A DNA stretch of 64,000 nucleotides from an uncultured Muribaculum sp. (GTDB lineage Bacteria; Bacteroidota; Bacteroidia; Bacteroidales; Muribaculaceae), in assembly GCF_910583865.1 (NCBI RefSeq), contig NZ_CAJTYX010000002.1, forward strand, positions 62,001 to 126,000, read 5' to 3'. Positions 26,809 through 35,800 of this stretch are shown here, in pieces. Numbering within the stretch: position 1 is the first letter of the stretch; each line of letters begins with the position of its first letter. The translations under genes and the position numbers were made by a program. The notes under the pieces were generated by a model. That model saw only the letters and a list, made by a program, of their open reading frames with translations, was not told the origin of the DNA and ran no database searches.

Positions 26809-27828
26809 TCAGCGGATGAGGAACTTGAACTTGTCTATGTTCTTTAATGCCACACCTGTTCCTCGGGCTACGGCGAGCAACGGATCCTCGGCAATATGGA
26901 ACTGGATACCGATTTTATCGTAAAGGCGCTTATCGAGTCCGCGCAGCAAGGCGCCACCTCCAGCGAGCCATATGCCGTTGTGCACAATGTCGGCGTAAAG
27001 CTCCGATGGTGTCTGTTCCAAGGCGCTTAACACGGCGGCCTCGATCTTGGAAATCGACTTCTCGATACAGTGGGATATCTCCTGGTAGCTTACCGGCACT
27101 TCCATGGGGAGTGCGGTCATCTGGTTCGGGCCGTGCACGATGTAGTCCTCGGGAGGATTTTCCAGTTCCGTCAATGCCGAGCCTACGTTGATTTTGATAA
27201 GTTCAGCCGTGCGTTCTCCCACGCGTATGTTATGCGCGCGGCGCATGTGTTCCTTTATATCGTCGGTGAAGTCGTCGCCGGCAATCTGTATCGACTTGTT
27301 GCTGACGATGCCGCCAAGAGATATGACGGCGATTTCCGATGTGCCGCCGCCTATGTCAACAATCATGTTGCCTTCGGGAGCGCGCACATCGAGTCCGATA
27401 CCGAGAGCGGCAGCCATAGGCTCGTAAATCATGTAGACATCGCGTCCGTCGGCATGCTCCGACGAGTCGCGCACAGCGCGGATCTCGACCTCGGTAGAAC
27501 CAGAAGGGATGCCCACTACCATGCGGAGCGATGGGCTGAACCAGTTGCTCTTTGTGCTAACCTTCTTTACAAGACCCCTGATCATAAGCTCTGCGGCATT
27601 GAAGTCGGCGATGACACCCTTGCGGAGGGGACGTACGGTACGGATGCCCTCCGGCTCTTTGCCCTGCATCTGCTGGGCCTCGGTGCCTACTGCAAGCAGT
27701 TTGCCGGTCTTGGTGTCGAGTGCCACTATCGACGGCTCGTCTATCACAATCTTGTCATTGTGGATGATGATGGTGTTGGCCGTGCCGAGGTCGATGGCTA
27801 TTTCTTTTGTGAATGAGAAAAGACCCAT
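26809..27828 (-). CDS. mreB: Rod shape-determining actin homologue MreB
   Basis: Actin-like filament protein that guides lateral wall synthesis. Phosphate-1 loop IDLGTANTII at the N-terminus, phosphate-2 VDIGGGTSEIAVISLGG near residue 160 and the adenosine motif LAGGGALLRGLD near 290. 339 residues, normal. A membrane-binding N-terminus (MGLFSFTKEIAID) is present. It follows purH with a 64-nt gap in which no promoter was seen, so it is likely transcribed from the purH promoter. Confidence 0.96.
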   Translation of the reverse strand: MGLFSFTKEIAIDLGTANTIIIHNDKIVIDEPSIVALDTKTGKLLAVGTEAQQMQGKEPEGIRTVRPLRKGVIADFNAAELMIRGLVKKVSTKSNWFSPSLRMVVGIPSGSTEVEIRAVRDSSEHADGRDVYMIYEPMAAALGIGLDVRAPEGNMIVDIGGGTSEIAVISLGGIVSNKSIQIAGDDFTDDIKEHMRRAHNIRVGERTAELIKINVGSALTELENPPEDYIVHGPNQMTALPMEVPVSYQEISHCIEKSISKIEAAVLSALEQTPSELYADIVHNGIWLAGGGALLRGLDKRLYDKIGIQFHIAEDPLLAVARGTGVALKNIDKFKFLIR

Positions 27829-27892
27829 TGATTTTGCGGTTTTACTGTACGATGTGCCACAATCGGCACACCGTTGGTGGGGAGATAAGTTG

Positions 27893-29419
27893 TTAGTGTT
27901 TGAAATGGCGGAATCCGGTCACTGCCATAGCCATATCGTGGGAGTCGCAGAAATCTACCGACTCCTGATCGCGGATGGAGCCTCCGGGATGAACTACCGC
28001 CTCTATGCCTGCTCCGCGGGCTATTTCCACGCAGTCGGGGAAGGGGAAGAAAGCGTCGGAAGCCATTACCGCACCGTTAAGGTCGAAGCCGAAGCTCTGG
28101 GCTTTGGCGATAGCCTGTTTGAGGGCATCAACACGTGAAGTCTGCCCCACACCTGAAGCATATAGCTGCGCTCCCTTTGCGAGGACTATAGCGTTGCTCT
28201 TGGAGTTCTTCACAATCTTGTTGGCAAACAGCAGGTCGGAAACCTGTGCAGGGGTGAGATCGCGGCGAGTCACCACCTTTAGCTCGTCCGGAGTTTCAAT
28301 TTTGAGGTCGCGTTCCTGACCCAAAGCGCCGTTGAGGCATGAGCGGAATGACATGGTGGTCGACAACGGCTCGTTCTGGACGAGGATTATACGGTTTTTC
28401 TTCTGTTCGAGCACTTTCAAGGCATCGTCGGTGTAAGCCGGAGCGATTACTACCTCGAAGAAAATCTTGTGGATCTCTTCGGCTGTGGCTGCATCTATCG
28501 TGCCGTTTGTCACGAGCACTCCACCGAATGCGCTTACCGGGTCGCCGGCAAGCGCGTCCTTCCATGCTTCCAGGATGGTGGGTCGAGTGGCCACGCCGCA
28601 TGCGTTATTGTGCTTCAGGACGGCGAATGTCGGATCGGTGAACTCGCTGATCAGGGTTACGGCAGCATCGATGTCGAGAAGATTGTTGTAGGAAATCTCC
28701 TTGCCATGGAGCTGCGTGAACATCTTTTCGAAATCGCCGAAGAAGAATCCTTTCTGATGGGGATTCTCGCCATAGCGCATCGTCTTGGCTCCGTCGATGG
28801 CGACGCGCAGTGCCGACGGGCCTCCGTCGAGATCAAAATAGTTGAATATTGAACTGTCGTAGGATGAACTTACAGCGAAAGCTTCCTTGGCAAACCATCG
28901 GCGTTCGTCAAGAGAGGACTTTGCTCCGTTTCGCTTCAGGAGATCGGCGAGAGGAGCGTACTGTCCTTTGGATGCCACGATAATAACATCGTTGTAGTTC
29001 TTGGCTGCGGCTCGTATGAGTGATATGCCGCCTATGTCGATTTTCTCGATGATGTCGGCATTGGAGGCTCCTGATGCTACTGTGTCGACGAACGGATAAA
29101 GATCGACGATTATCAGGTCGATTTCTGGTATTTCGTATTGGGCTATCTGAGCCTTGTCACTTTCATTTTCACGGCGGTTGAGTATGCCGCCGAACACTTT
29201 CGGATGAAGCGTTTTCACGCGGCCGCCGAGTATGGATGGATAACCCGTAAGGTCCTCCACTGCTTCGCATGGATAACCGAGGCTCTCTATAAATGTCTGT
29301 GTACCTCCGGTGGAAAGGAATTTCACACCGTCTTTGTGGAGAAGGGAGAGGATCTCATCGAGTCCATCCTTATGGTAGACCGAGATGAGTGCAGTCTTGA
29401 TGTTTTTGATGTCGGACAT
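27893..29419 (-). CDS. purH: Bifunctional AICAR transformylase / IMP cyclohydrolase
   Basis: Catalyses the last two steps of IMP synthesis. The N-terminal MGS-like cyclohydrolase domain has STGGTQTF and GRVKTLHPKVFGGIL. The C-terminal transformylase domain has the catalytic KHNNACG and ends in HPGGSIRDQESVDFC. 508 residues, normal. First gene of the run purH-mreB-mreC-mreD-mrdA-rodA, an order I know from other Bacteroidetes. Confidence 0.96.
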   Translation of the reverse strand: MSDIKNIKTALISVYHKDGLDEILSLLHKDGVKFLSTGGTQTFIESLGYPCEAVEDLTGYPSILGGRVKTLHPKVFGGILNRRENESDKAQIAQYEIPEIDLIIVDLYPFVDTVASGASNADIIEKIDIGGISLIRAAAKNYNDVIIVASKGQYAPLADLLKRNGAKSSLDERRWFAKEAFAVSSSYDSSIFNYFDLDGGPSALRVAIDGAKTMRYGENPHQKGFFFGDFEKMFTQLHGKEISYNNLLDIDAAVTLISEFTDPTFAVLKHNNACGVATRPTILEAWKDALAGDPVSAFGGVLVTNGTIDAATAEEIHKIFFEVVIAPAYTDDALKVLEQKKNRIILVQNEPLSTTMSFRSCLNGALGQERDLKIETPDELKVVTRRDLTPAQVSDLLFANKIVKNSKSNAIVLAKGAQLYASGVGQTSRVDALKQAIAKAQSFGFDLNGAVMASDAFFPFPDCVEIARGAGIEAVVHPGGSIRDQESVDFCDSHDMAMAVTGFRHFKH

Positions 29420-29451
29420 GCGTTTAATTCTTTTTAGTCGGATTCAGAGTG

Positions 29452-29459
29452 CAAATTTA
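29452..29459 (-). promoter_or_regulatory. Predicted -7 box for the purH-mre-rod operon
   Basis: The minus strand reads TAAATTTG, a full match, 33 nt upstream of the purH start. No clear -33 partner. It is divergent from the GH3 promoter at 29503-29510. Confidence 0.6.
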
Positions 29460-29476
29460 GTAAAAAAAGCGTGTAC

Positions 29477-29510
29477 TTTGGTGGGGGTGGGAATTTTTTT
29501 CTTAAATTTG
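29477..29510 (+). promoter_or_regulatory. Predicted promoter of the GH3 gene
   Basis: TTTG at 29477-29480 and TAAATTTG at 29503-29510 are separated by 22 nt. The expected start is near 29516, leaving an ~80-nt leader. Confidence 0.6.
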
Positions 29511-29595
29511 TGCAGCGATATACGAAAATCGAGCGGTTGTACGCTTACGTTATTGCGATATAGCATTTTACAACAAAATTATTTATCGAACGATT

Positions 29596-32151
29596 ATGAG
29601 AAAAATTTTGCGAATGGTCGGCGGCATTGCCATGCTGACCGTCTCTGTTGCGACTTTTGCGCAGAAGCTTTATCTTGACGAGGATGCGCCTGTGGACAGG
29701 CGTGTGGCGGACTTGTTGGGGCGACTCACGGTAGAGGAAAAGGTTGGGTTGCTACGCGCCACCTCTCCCGCTATCGAACGTCTGGGAATAGACAAATATT
29801 ATCATGGCAACGAAGCGCTCCACGGAGTGGTTCGCCCCGGTCGTTTCACGGTATTCCCTCAAGCCATCGGGCTTGCAGCCACGTGGAATCCTGAACTACA
29901 GCATCGTGTGGCCACAGCCATTTCCGATGAAGCCCGCGCCCGATGGAATCAGCTTGACCAGGGACGCCTCCAGAAAGAACAGTTTACCGATGTGCTTACC
30001 TTCTGGTCACCTACGGTGAATATGGCACGTGATCCCCGATGGGGCCGTACGCCCGAGACTTATGGTGAGGACCCGGTGTTGAGCGGCGTAATGGGGACGG
30101 CATTTGTCAAAGGTCTGCAAGGCGATGATCCGCGTTACCTTAAAATAGTATCTACGCCTAAGCACTTTGCCGCCAACAACGAGGAACACAACCGCTTCTC
30201 ATGCCTGCCGCAGCTCACCGAGAAGCAGCTGAGGGAATACTACCTGCCGGCCTTCGAGCAATGTATCACAGAAGGGAAGGCCGCGTCGATAATGGCAGCC
30301 TACAATGCCGTGTTCGACGTGCCTTGCGCGGCCAATCCTTGGCTTCTTACAAAAGTACTGCGCGACGACTGGGGATTTGGCGGTTATGTTGTCAGTGATT
30401 GCGGAGGAGTGGCCGCAGTACGTAACGCACACAAGTATTGCAAGACTCTCGAGACAGCCGGCGCGTTATGCCTGAAGGCCGGCCTTGATCTTGAGTGTGG
30501 CGACGAGGTATATGACGAACCTCTGTTGCGTGCATATCGTCTCGGCATGGTGACGGATGCCGACATAGATACTGCAGCTACGCGTGTGCTCACTGCGCGA
30601 ATGAGGCTTGGAATATTTGATTCGGGAGACAAAAATCCATATACCCTCATCCCGGTTTCCGTAATCGGCTCGGAGGAACACCAGCAGGTGGCTCTGGAGG
30701 CTGCGCGTCAGTCTATAGTGCTTTTGAAGAACAAAAAATCCACGTTGCCTCTCAATCCGAAGAAAATCAAGACGATTGGAGTAGTCGGTATCAATGCCGA
30801 CAAGGCTGAGTTCGGCGATTATAGCGGAATGCCTGTAGTGGCTCCCGTATCGGTGCTGCAGGGTATCCGTAATCGTGCGGGGGACGGCATCAAAGTGCTT
30901 CATGCTCCGTGGAAATCGGCAAAGGATGGGCTTGAAATCATAGACGAACGTTCTTTCCCGGAGGGCGTCAAGGCCGAATACTATTCAAATACGAACCTCG
31001 AAGGCACTCCCAAGGTGCGCCATGAGAAATGGGTCAACTATGAACCTGCCAACCAGGCTCCCGATCCGTTCTTGCCCGGAAATCCGGTGTCGGTGCGTTG
31101 GACGGGCAAATTGCGCCCGGCAGTCAGCGGGGATTACATTATGACATTTACCAGCGATGACGGAGCGCGCCTGTATATCGACGACAGGCTTCTGATTGAT
31201 TCATGGAGCGGACATGCCGTGCGCACCGACTCTGCGTCGGTGTACCTTGAGGCAGGGCGTGACTATGATCTTCGCGCGGAGTATTGGGACAATCGCGACT
31301 ATGCCATAGCGCGCCTGCAGTGGAAAGTCCCGGCAGCTCCGGCGGTTACACGCCTTGAGATGTTCGGTGAGGCAGGTGATGTGGCGCGCAAGAGCGATGT
31401 TGTCGTCGCTGTGATGGGAATCAACAAGTCAATTGAGCGTGAGGGGCAGGATCGTTATGACATTCAGCTTCCCGAAGATCAGCGCGAATTCCTTCAGGAA
31501 CTTTATAAAGTGAACCCCAACATAGTGCTTGTGCTTGTGGCCGGCAGCAATCTTGCCCTTAATTGGGAAGATGCCAACCTCCCGGCAATAGTGGATGCAT
31601 GGTATGGCGGCGAAAGCGGGGGTACGGCTGTGGCGGAAGTGCTGTTCGGTGACTATAATCCCGCAGGACGACTGCCTTTGACGTTCTATCGAAGCCTTGA
31701 TGACCTCCCTGCATTTGACGATTACGATATCACAAAAGGACGTACGTATAAATATTTCACCGGCGACGTCGTATATCCTTTCGGTCATGGCTTGAGCTAT
31801 TCGAAGTTCAGATATGACAAACTGCGTGTAAAGGATGCCGGAGATGAGTTGCTTGTGTCGTTTGACATAAAGAATACGGGTCGTCTCGACGGTGACGAGG
31901 TGGCGCAGGTTTACATGCGGATGCCTGAATACGGTTGTGCCATTGCGCCCATCAAGGAGCTGAAGGGATTCCGTCGCGTAAGAGTGCCTCGTGGAAAAAC
32001 GGAGCATGTGGAGATTGCTGTTCCCAAGTCGTCGTTGCGCTATTGGGATGATAAAGACGGTAGATTCGTAGTCGCACCCTCGGGGATATATGATATACTT
32101 GTAGGATCTTCTTCTGCTGACATGAGACTTCAGTCAACGATAGAATTATAG
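29596..32151 (+). CDS. Secreted family 3 glycoside hydrolase with PA14 domain
   Basis: 851-residue beta-glycosidase. A signal peptide (MLTVSVATFAQ) precedes a GH3 N-domain whose nucleophile is Asp268 in VVSDCGG. In the GH3 C-domain, ERLG...SIEREGQDR carries the likely acid/base Glu. A PA14 carbohydrate-binding domain is inserted at about residues 455-600 (EYYSNTNLEGTP, SDDGARLYIDDRLLIDSW). A fibronectin-III-like domain closes the protein. GH3-PA14 enzymes of Bacteroidetes act on beta-glucosides, beta-xylosides or related links; the substrate is not decided here. It ends in a strong terminator. Confidence 0.93.
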   Translation: MRKILRMVGGIAMLTVSVATFAQKLYLDEDAPVDRRVADLLGRLTVEEKVGLLRATSPAIERLGIDKYYHGNEALHGVVRPGRFTVFPQAIGLAATWNPELQHRVATAISDEARARWNQLDQGRLQKEQFTDVLTFWSPTVNMARDPRWGRTPETYGEDPVLSGVMGTAFVKGLQGDDPRYLKIVSTPKHFAANNEEHNRFSCLPQLTEKQLREYYLPAFEQCITEGKAASIMAAYNAVFDVPCAANPWLLTKVLRDDWGFGGYVVSDCGGVAAVRNAHKYCKTLETAGALCLKAGLDLECGDEVYDEPLLRAYRLGMVTDADIDTAATRVLTARMRLGIFDSGDKNPYTLIPVSVIGSEEHQQVALEAARQSIVLLKNKKSTLPLNPKKIKTIGVVGINADKAEFGDYSGMPVVAPVSVLQGIRNRAGDGIKVLHAPWKSAKDGLEIIDERSFPEGVKAEYYSNTNLEGTPKVRHEKWVNYEPANQAPDPFLPGNPVSVRWTGKLRPAVSGDYIMTFTSDDGARLYIDDRLLIDSWSGHAVRTDSASVYLEAGRDYDLRAEYWDNRDYAIARLQWKVPAAPAVTRLEMFGEAGDVARKSDVVVAVMGINKSIEREGQDRYDIQLPEDQREFLQELYKVNPNIVLVLVAGSNLALNWEDANLPAIVDAWYGGESGGTAVAEVLFGDYNPAGRLPLTFYRSLDDLPAFDDYDITKGRTYKYFTGDVVYPFGHGLSYSKFRYDKLRVKDAGDELLVSFDIKNTGRLDGDEVAQVYMRMPEYGCAIAPIKELKGFRRVRVPRGKTEHVEIAVPKSSLRYWDDKDGRFVVAPSGIYDILVGSSSADMRLQSTIEL

Positions 32152-32183
32152 TACTCCGGGGCATGGTTCCATGGCATTTGCTT

Positions 32184-32217
32184 CGGCGGTATATCAATTT
32201 GATATGCCGCCGTTTTT
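32184..32217 (+). terminator. Terminator after the GH3 gene
   Basis: CGGCGGTATATCAA pairs with TTGATATGCCGCCG (32184-32212, one G-U pair), followed by five T. Confidence 0.88.
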
Positions 32218-32308
32218 ATCCTCGCATGAGAGGGTGCAGAGTGGATACATATGTGAAGGACTTTTTATCTTGCCAGTGAGATTTTACACATATTTTCATA
32301 GAAAATGT

Positions 32309-32316
32309 TATCTTTG
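32309..32316 (+). promoter_or_regulatory. Predicted -7 box for the sialidase gene
   Basis: TATCTTTG matches TAnnTTTG exactly, with an ~32-nt leader to the ATG at 32355. Confidence 0.6.
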
Positions 32317-32354
32317 CCGGGAATAAATATTTTAACCCAGATACCTTAAACCTC

Positions 32355-33518
32355 ATGACTAAATTATCACTAAGAAATGCAATCAGATGGTCGGCTTTGT
32401 CTATGCTGCTGATCAGTCCGCTGTCAGGCATCGCCCAACAGGTACATACCGCCAATTGGGCCGACGGAGTGGAGCGTGCTCTTGTCTATCGCCCGGGCGA
32501 CTTTGATTCTAAATTCTATCGTATCCCGGCTATTGTCACGGCCAAGGACGGTTCGCTCGTTACTGTGGCTGACAAACGCATAGAGCATAACGGCGATCTG
32601 CCCGCGAAAATTGATGTCGTGTCGCGACGGAGCACCGACGGCGGACGCACGTGGAGCGACTATGTCACCGTAGCCGCGCATGACGAGGTTGGCGGTTGCG
32701 GCGATCCCGCACTCGTTGTTGACGACAAGACCGGCGACATTCTGGCGATATTCAGCCACGGCAACGGTCTTTGGCAGGATACGCCGGCTCATATAAGCGT
32801 GGCCAGAAGTAAGGATAACGGAATGACGTGGGGCAAAATGCTCGACATAAATCCTCAGATACTCACGACCGACACTAATGGCAAACAACCAATAAAGTGC
32901 ACAAGCGCTTTTGCATCGTCGGGGCGTGCGACCCAGTTGGATAACGGACGCATAATGTTCCCGCTCGTAGTGCGTGAAAAGGAAAATCCCAACTTCAAGG
33001 TCTATGCCATCTATTCCGATGACGGTGGCAGCAAATGGAGCGTGTCGAAGAATCCGGCTACGGCCGACGGTGACGAATCGAAGATCGTGCAGCTTGCCGA
33101 CGGCTCGCTGATAATGAGCATACGTAACCGCTTCGGCTCGCTGCGCAAGTTCTCGTTCTCCCACGACCGTGGCGAAACGTGGAGCGAACCGGTGCCGGTC
33201 GAGGGCCTTCCCGATCCGCGCTGCAACGGTGACATAATCCGTTATGCCCGTGACGGCAAGGATCTTTTACTGCAATCTCTTCCGGGCGATCCCAATGGCA
33301 GGAATAATGTCGCCATCTATGTGAGCAATGACGGCGGCAAGACGTGGCCCGTCAAAAAGACCGTGGTCACAATCCCGTCGGCATACTCCTCCATGACAAT
33401 CCTTCCTGACGGAAGCATCGGCATACTCACCGAGGAGAGCGCAAACAACCACTACAGCTACGATATATGGTTTACCCGTCTCCCCATCGATGTAATCCTT
33501 GCCGGTGACAAGAAGTAG
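32355..33518 (+). CDS. Secreted exo-sialidase (BNR/Asp-box family)
   Basis: 387-residue exported enzyme predicted to release terminal sialic acid. The signal peptide ends near SPLSGIAQ. The N-terminal RIP motif is FYRIPAI with Arg56, the first of the carboxylate-binding arginines. Five Asp-box repeats follow: STDGGRTW, SKDNGMTW, SDDGGSKW, SHDRGETW and SNDGGKTW, as expected for a six-bladed propeller. It is shorter than the ~540-residue Bacteroides enzymes, which carry an extra N-terminal binding domain that is missing here. No sialic acid transport or catabolic genes lie nearby, so the product may be shared or used from another locus. Confidence 0.9.
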   Translation: MTKLSLRNAIRWSALSMLLISPLSGIAQQVHTANWADGVERALVYRPGDFDSKFYRIPAIVTAKDGSLVTVADKRIEHNGDLPAKIDVVSRRSTDGGRTWSDYVTVAAHDEVGGCGDPALVVDDKTGDILAIFSHGNGLWQDTPAHISVARSKDNGMTWGKMLDINPQILTTDTNGKQPIKCTSAFASSGRATQLDNGRIMFPLVVREKENPNFKVYAIYSDDGGSKWSVSKNPATADGDESKIVQLADGSLIMSIRNRFGSLRKFSFSHDRGETWSEPVPVEGLPDPRCNGDIIRYARDGKDLLLQSLPGDPNGRNNVAIYVSNDGGKTWPVKKTVVTIPSAYSSMTILPDGSIGILTEESANNHYSYDIWFTRLPIDVILAGDKK

Positions 33519-33547
33519 ACAACGTAATAATGACTCCTTAAATATAT

Positions 33548-33581
33548 CTCCTGCGGAGCGAGGCTCTGTAGGAGTTTTTTT
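33548..33581 (+). terminator. Terminator after the sialidase gene
   Basis: CTCCTGC (33548-33554) pairs with GTAGGAG (33568-33574) with one G-U pair, and an inner AGC/GCT pairs within. Seven T follow, running directly into the prfA -7 box. Confidence 0.85.
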
Positions 33582-33582
33582 G

Positions 33583-33590
33583 TACATTTG
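33583..33590 (+). promoter_or_regulatory. Predicted -7 box for prfA
   Basis: TACATTTG matches TAnnTTTG, two nt after the T-run of the upstream terminator. Leader of about 33 nt. Confidence 0.55.
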
Positions 33591-33629
33591 CAGACACATT
33601 TAACACCCTCAAAAAAGACTGTTCGATAG

Positions 33630-34739
33630 ATGGCTGAAAACAATCTGCTTTCACGCCTTGACGGCATAGAGGCAAGGTTCGAGGAGGTGAGCACGCTCAT
33701 TACCGATCCTGCCGTGATTGCCGACATGAAGCGCTATGTGAAGCTCACCAAGGAATACAAGGATCTTTCGCGCCTGACGGAGGCCACGCGGGCCTACCGT
33801 ACTGCGCTCGACAATATCGAGGAGGCACATCAGGTGCTTGCCGACGAGACCGACGAGGAGTTGCGGTCCATGGCCAAGGAAGAGCTTGACGAGGCTACGG
33901 CAAAACTCCCTGCCATGGAGGAGGAAATCAAGCTGCTCCTCATCCCGGCGGACCCGGAGGATGGTAAAAACGCTATCGTTGAGATACGTGGCGGTACTGG
34001 CGGTGACGAGGCTGCCATATTCGCCGGAGACTTATATAAGATGTACACGAAGTATTGTGAATCGAAGGGTTGGCAGTGCGCCGTAAGCAGTTTCAGCGAA
34101 GGTGCTGCCGGAGGTTTCAAGGAAATAGTGTTCTCTGTAACCGGCGAAGGCGTGTATGGTATACTGAAATATGAATCCGGCGTACATCGCGTGCAGCGTG
34201 TCCCTGCAACAGAGACACAAGGACGTGTGCATACTTCCGCCGCTACCGTCGCCGTGCTTCCGGAGGCCGAGGAGTTCGACATAGAGATCAATGAGGGCGA
34301 AATCAAGTGGGACACATTCCGCTCGGGAGGTGCCGGCGGACAAAACGTCAACAAGGTGGAGTCGGGTGTGCGTCTGCGCTACATGTGGCGCAATCCCAAC
34401 ACGGGGGTTACCGAAGAGATATTGATTGAATGTACCGAGACTCGCGACCAACCCAAAAACAAGGAGCGTGCCCTTAGCCGACTGCGTACATTCATCTACG
34501 ATAAGGAACATCAGAAGTATGTCGACGACATAGCATCGCGTCGCAAGACCATGGTCTCGACCGGCGACCGTTCGGCAAAGATACGTACCTACAATTATCC
34601 GCAAGGGCGTATCACTGACCATCGTATCAACTACACCATCTATAATCTTTCCGCTTTCATGGACGGCGACATACAGGACTGCATCGACCATCTCATCGTG
34701 GCCGAAAATGCTGAGAAGCTGAAGGCAAGCGAACTATAA
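33630..34739 (+). CDS. prfA: Peptide chain release factor 1
   Basis: Recognises UAA/UAG and triggers peptide release. The anticodon-like PAT tripeptide is at residues 192-194 (VPATETQGRVHTSA) and the catalytic GGQ at 236-238 (SGGAGGQNVNK). 369 residues, normal. The PAT motif separates it from RF2, which has SPF. pyrF begins 31 nt later on the same strand with no terminator between. Confidence 0.97.
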   Translation: MAENNLLSRLDGIEARFEEVSTLITDPAVIADMKRYVKLTKEYKDLSRLTEATRAYRTALDNIEEAHQVLADETDEELRSMAKEELDEATAKLPAMEEEIKLLLIPADPEDGKNAIVEIRGGTGGDEAAIFAGDLYKMYTKYCESKGWQCAVSSFSEGAAGGFKEIVFSVTGEGVYGILKYESGVHRVQRVPATETQGRVHTSAATVAVLPEAEEFDIEINEGEIKWDTFRSGGAGGQNVNKVESGVRLRYMWRNPNTGVTEEILIECTETRDQPKNKERALSRLRTFIYDKEHQKYVDDIASRRKTMVSTGDRSAKIRTYNYPQGRITDHRINYTIYNLSAFMDGDIQDCIDHLIVAENAEKLKASEL

Positions 34740-34770
34740 GTTTTTATAATTCATAAAACTACATACTGCA

Positions 34771-35604
34771 ATGACAAGACAGGAAATCATTGGTAACATA
34801 AAGAGCAAGGGATCGTTTCTGTGCGTAGGCCTGGATCCTGACATAAAGAAGATTCCTCAACATCTGCTGCGTGAGGAAAATCCACTGTATTCATTCTGCA
34901 AGGCAATAGTCGATGCTACGGCTCAATATGCCGTAGCCTATAAGCCCAATCTCGCATTCTTTGAGAGCATGGGTGTAGAGGGATGGCTCGCTTTGGAGGA
35001 CATTGTGAAATACATTAATGAGAAATATCCTGACCAGTTTGTAATCGCTGATGCAAAACGCGGTGACATAGGTAATACATCTAAACTGTATGCCCGTGCC
35101 GTGTTTGAGCATCTGAACGCCGATGCAGTGACCGTGGCACCCTATATGGGCGAGGACAGCGTAACTCCTTTCCTTGGTTATCCCGGCAAGTGGGTGGTGC
35201 TGTTGGCTCTGACTTCAAACAAAGGAAGCCACGACTTCCAGCTTACTCCCGATGAAAACGGGAAGAGGCTTTTTGAGAACGTTATACTTGCTTCACAGAA
35301 GTGGGCGACTACCGACGAACTTATGTATGTTGTGGGTGCTACGCAGGGATGTATGTTCGAGGACATCCGTGCTATCGCACCTGACAATTTCCTCCTCGTG
35401 CCCGGAGTAGGCGCACAGGGCGGTAGCCTTGAGGATGTGGCCCAATATGGCATGACAAAGGATTGTGGACTGCTTGTCAACTCATCGCGAGGCATAATCT
35501 ACGCATCGGCAGGGGAAGATTTCGCCGAAGCCGCCGCGCGCGAGGCCTCCAAGCTCCGAGACCAGATGGCGCTGCTGTTACGCCGATACGGTGTAGTCGA
35601 CTGA
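34771..35604 (+). CDS. pyrF: Orotidine 5'-phosphate decarboxylase (type 2)
   Basis: Last step of UMP synthesis. The longer type-2 form: 277 residues, with FLCVGLDPD at the N-terminus, [12 protein letters not shown], and the catalytic [13 protein letters not shown] carrying the Asp-Lys-Asp charge network. [12 protein letters not shown] is the phosphate-binding end. Co-transcription with prfA is likely. Confidence 0.95.
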   Translation: MTRQEIIGNIKSKGSFLCVGLDPDIKKIPQHLLREENPLYSFCKAIVDATAQYAVAYKPNLAFFESMGVEGWLALEDIVKYINEKYPDQFVIADAKRGDIGNTSKLYARAVFEHLNADAVTVAPYMGEDSVTPFLGYPGKWVVLLALTSNKGSHDFQLTPDENGKRLFENVILASQKWATTDELMYVVGATQGCMFEDIRAIAPDNFLLVPGVGAQGGSLEDVAQYGMTKDCGLLVNSSRGIIYASAGEDFAEAAAREASKLRDQMALLLRRYGVVD

Positions 35605-35670
35605 GGCACTTTCGGCAGCCGGTATTGGGAATTTTAATCGTAGACAAAGATACTTAACGATATTTTAGAC

Positions 35671-35758
35671 GGGAAATAGCATTTGCTCCCGACTTTTTTC
35701 GTATCTTTGACTCCGACTTAGATATGTCTACGGCGAAGGAAAATTATTTGTATCTTTG
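35671..35758 (+). promoter_or_regulatory. Promoter region of pgk with two -7 boxes
   Basis: TATCTTTG occurs at 35702-35709 and again at 35751-35758, each a full match to TAnnTTTG. Between them GACTCCGACTTAGATATGTC resembles the spacer between the two menD promoter copies. The second box gives an ~36-nt leader for pgk. Confidence 0.65.
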
Positions 35759-35800
35759 CCGGCGCGATACTGTGATAATCATTAACCAACCAATAACAAA

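Noticed and set aside
27070..27816. Long open frame opposite mreB
   Set aside because: mreB is certain; the opposite frame is open because of its codon pattern and has no recognisable motif or start context.
35645..35652. TATCTTTG on the minus strand, facing into the end of pyrF
   Set aside because: A match to the -7 box, but there is no -33 partner and no gene to serve; an antisense transcript cannot be excluded.
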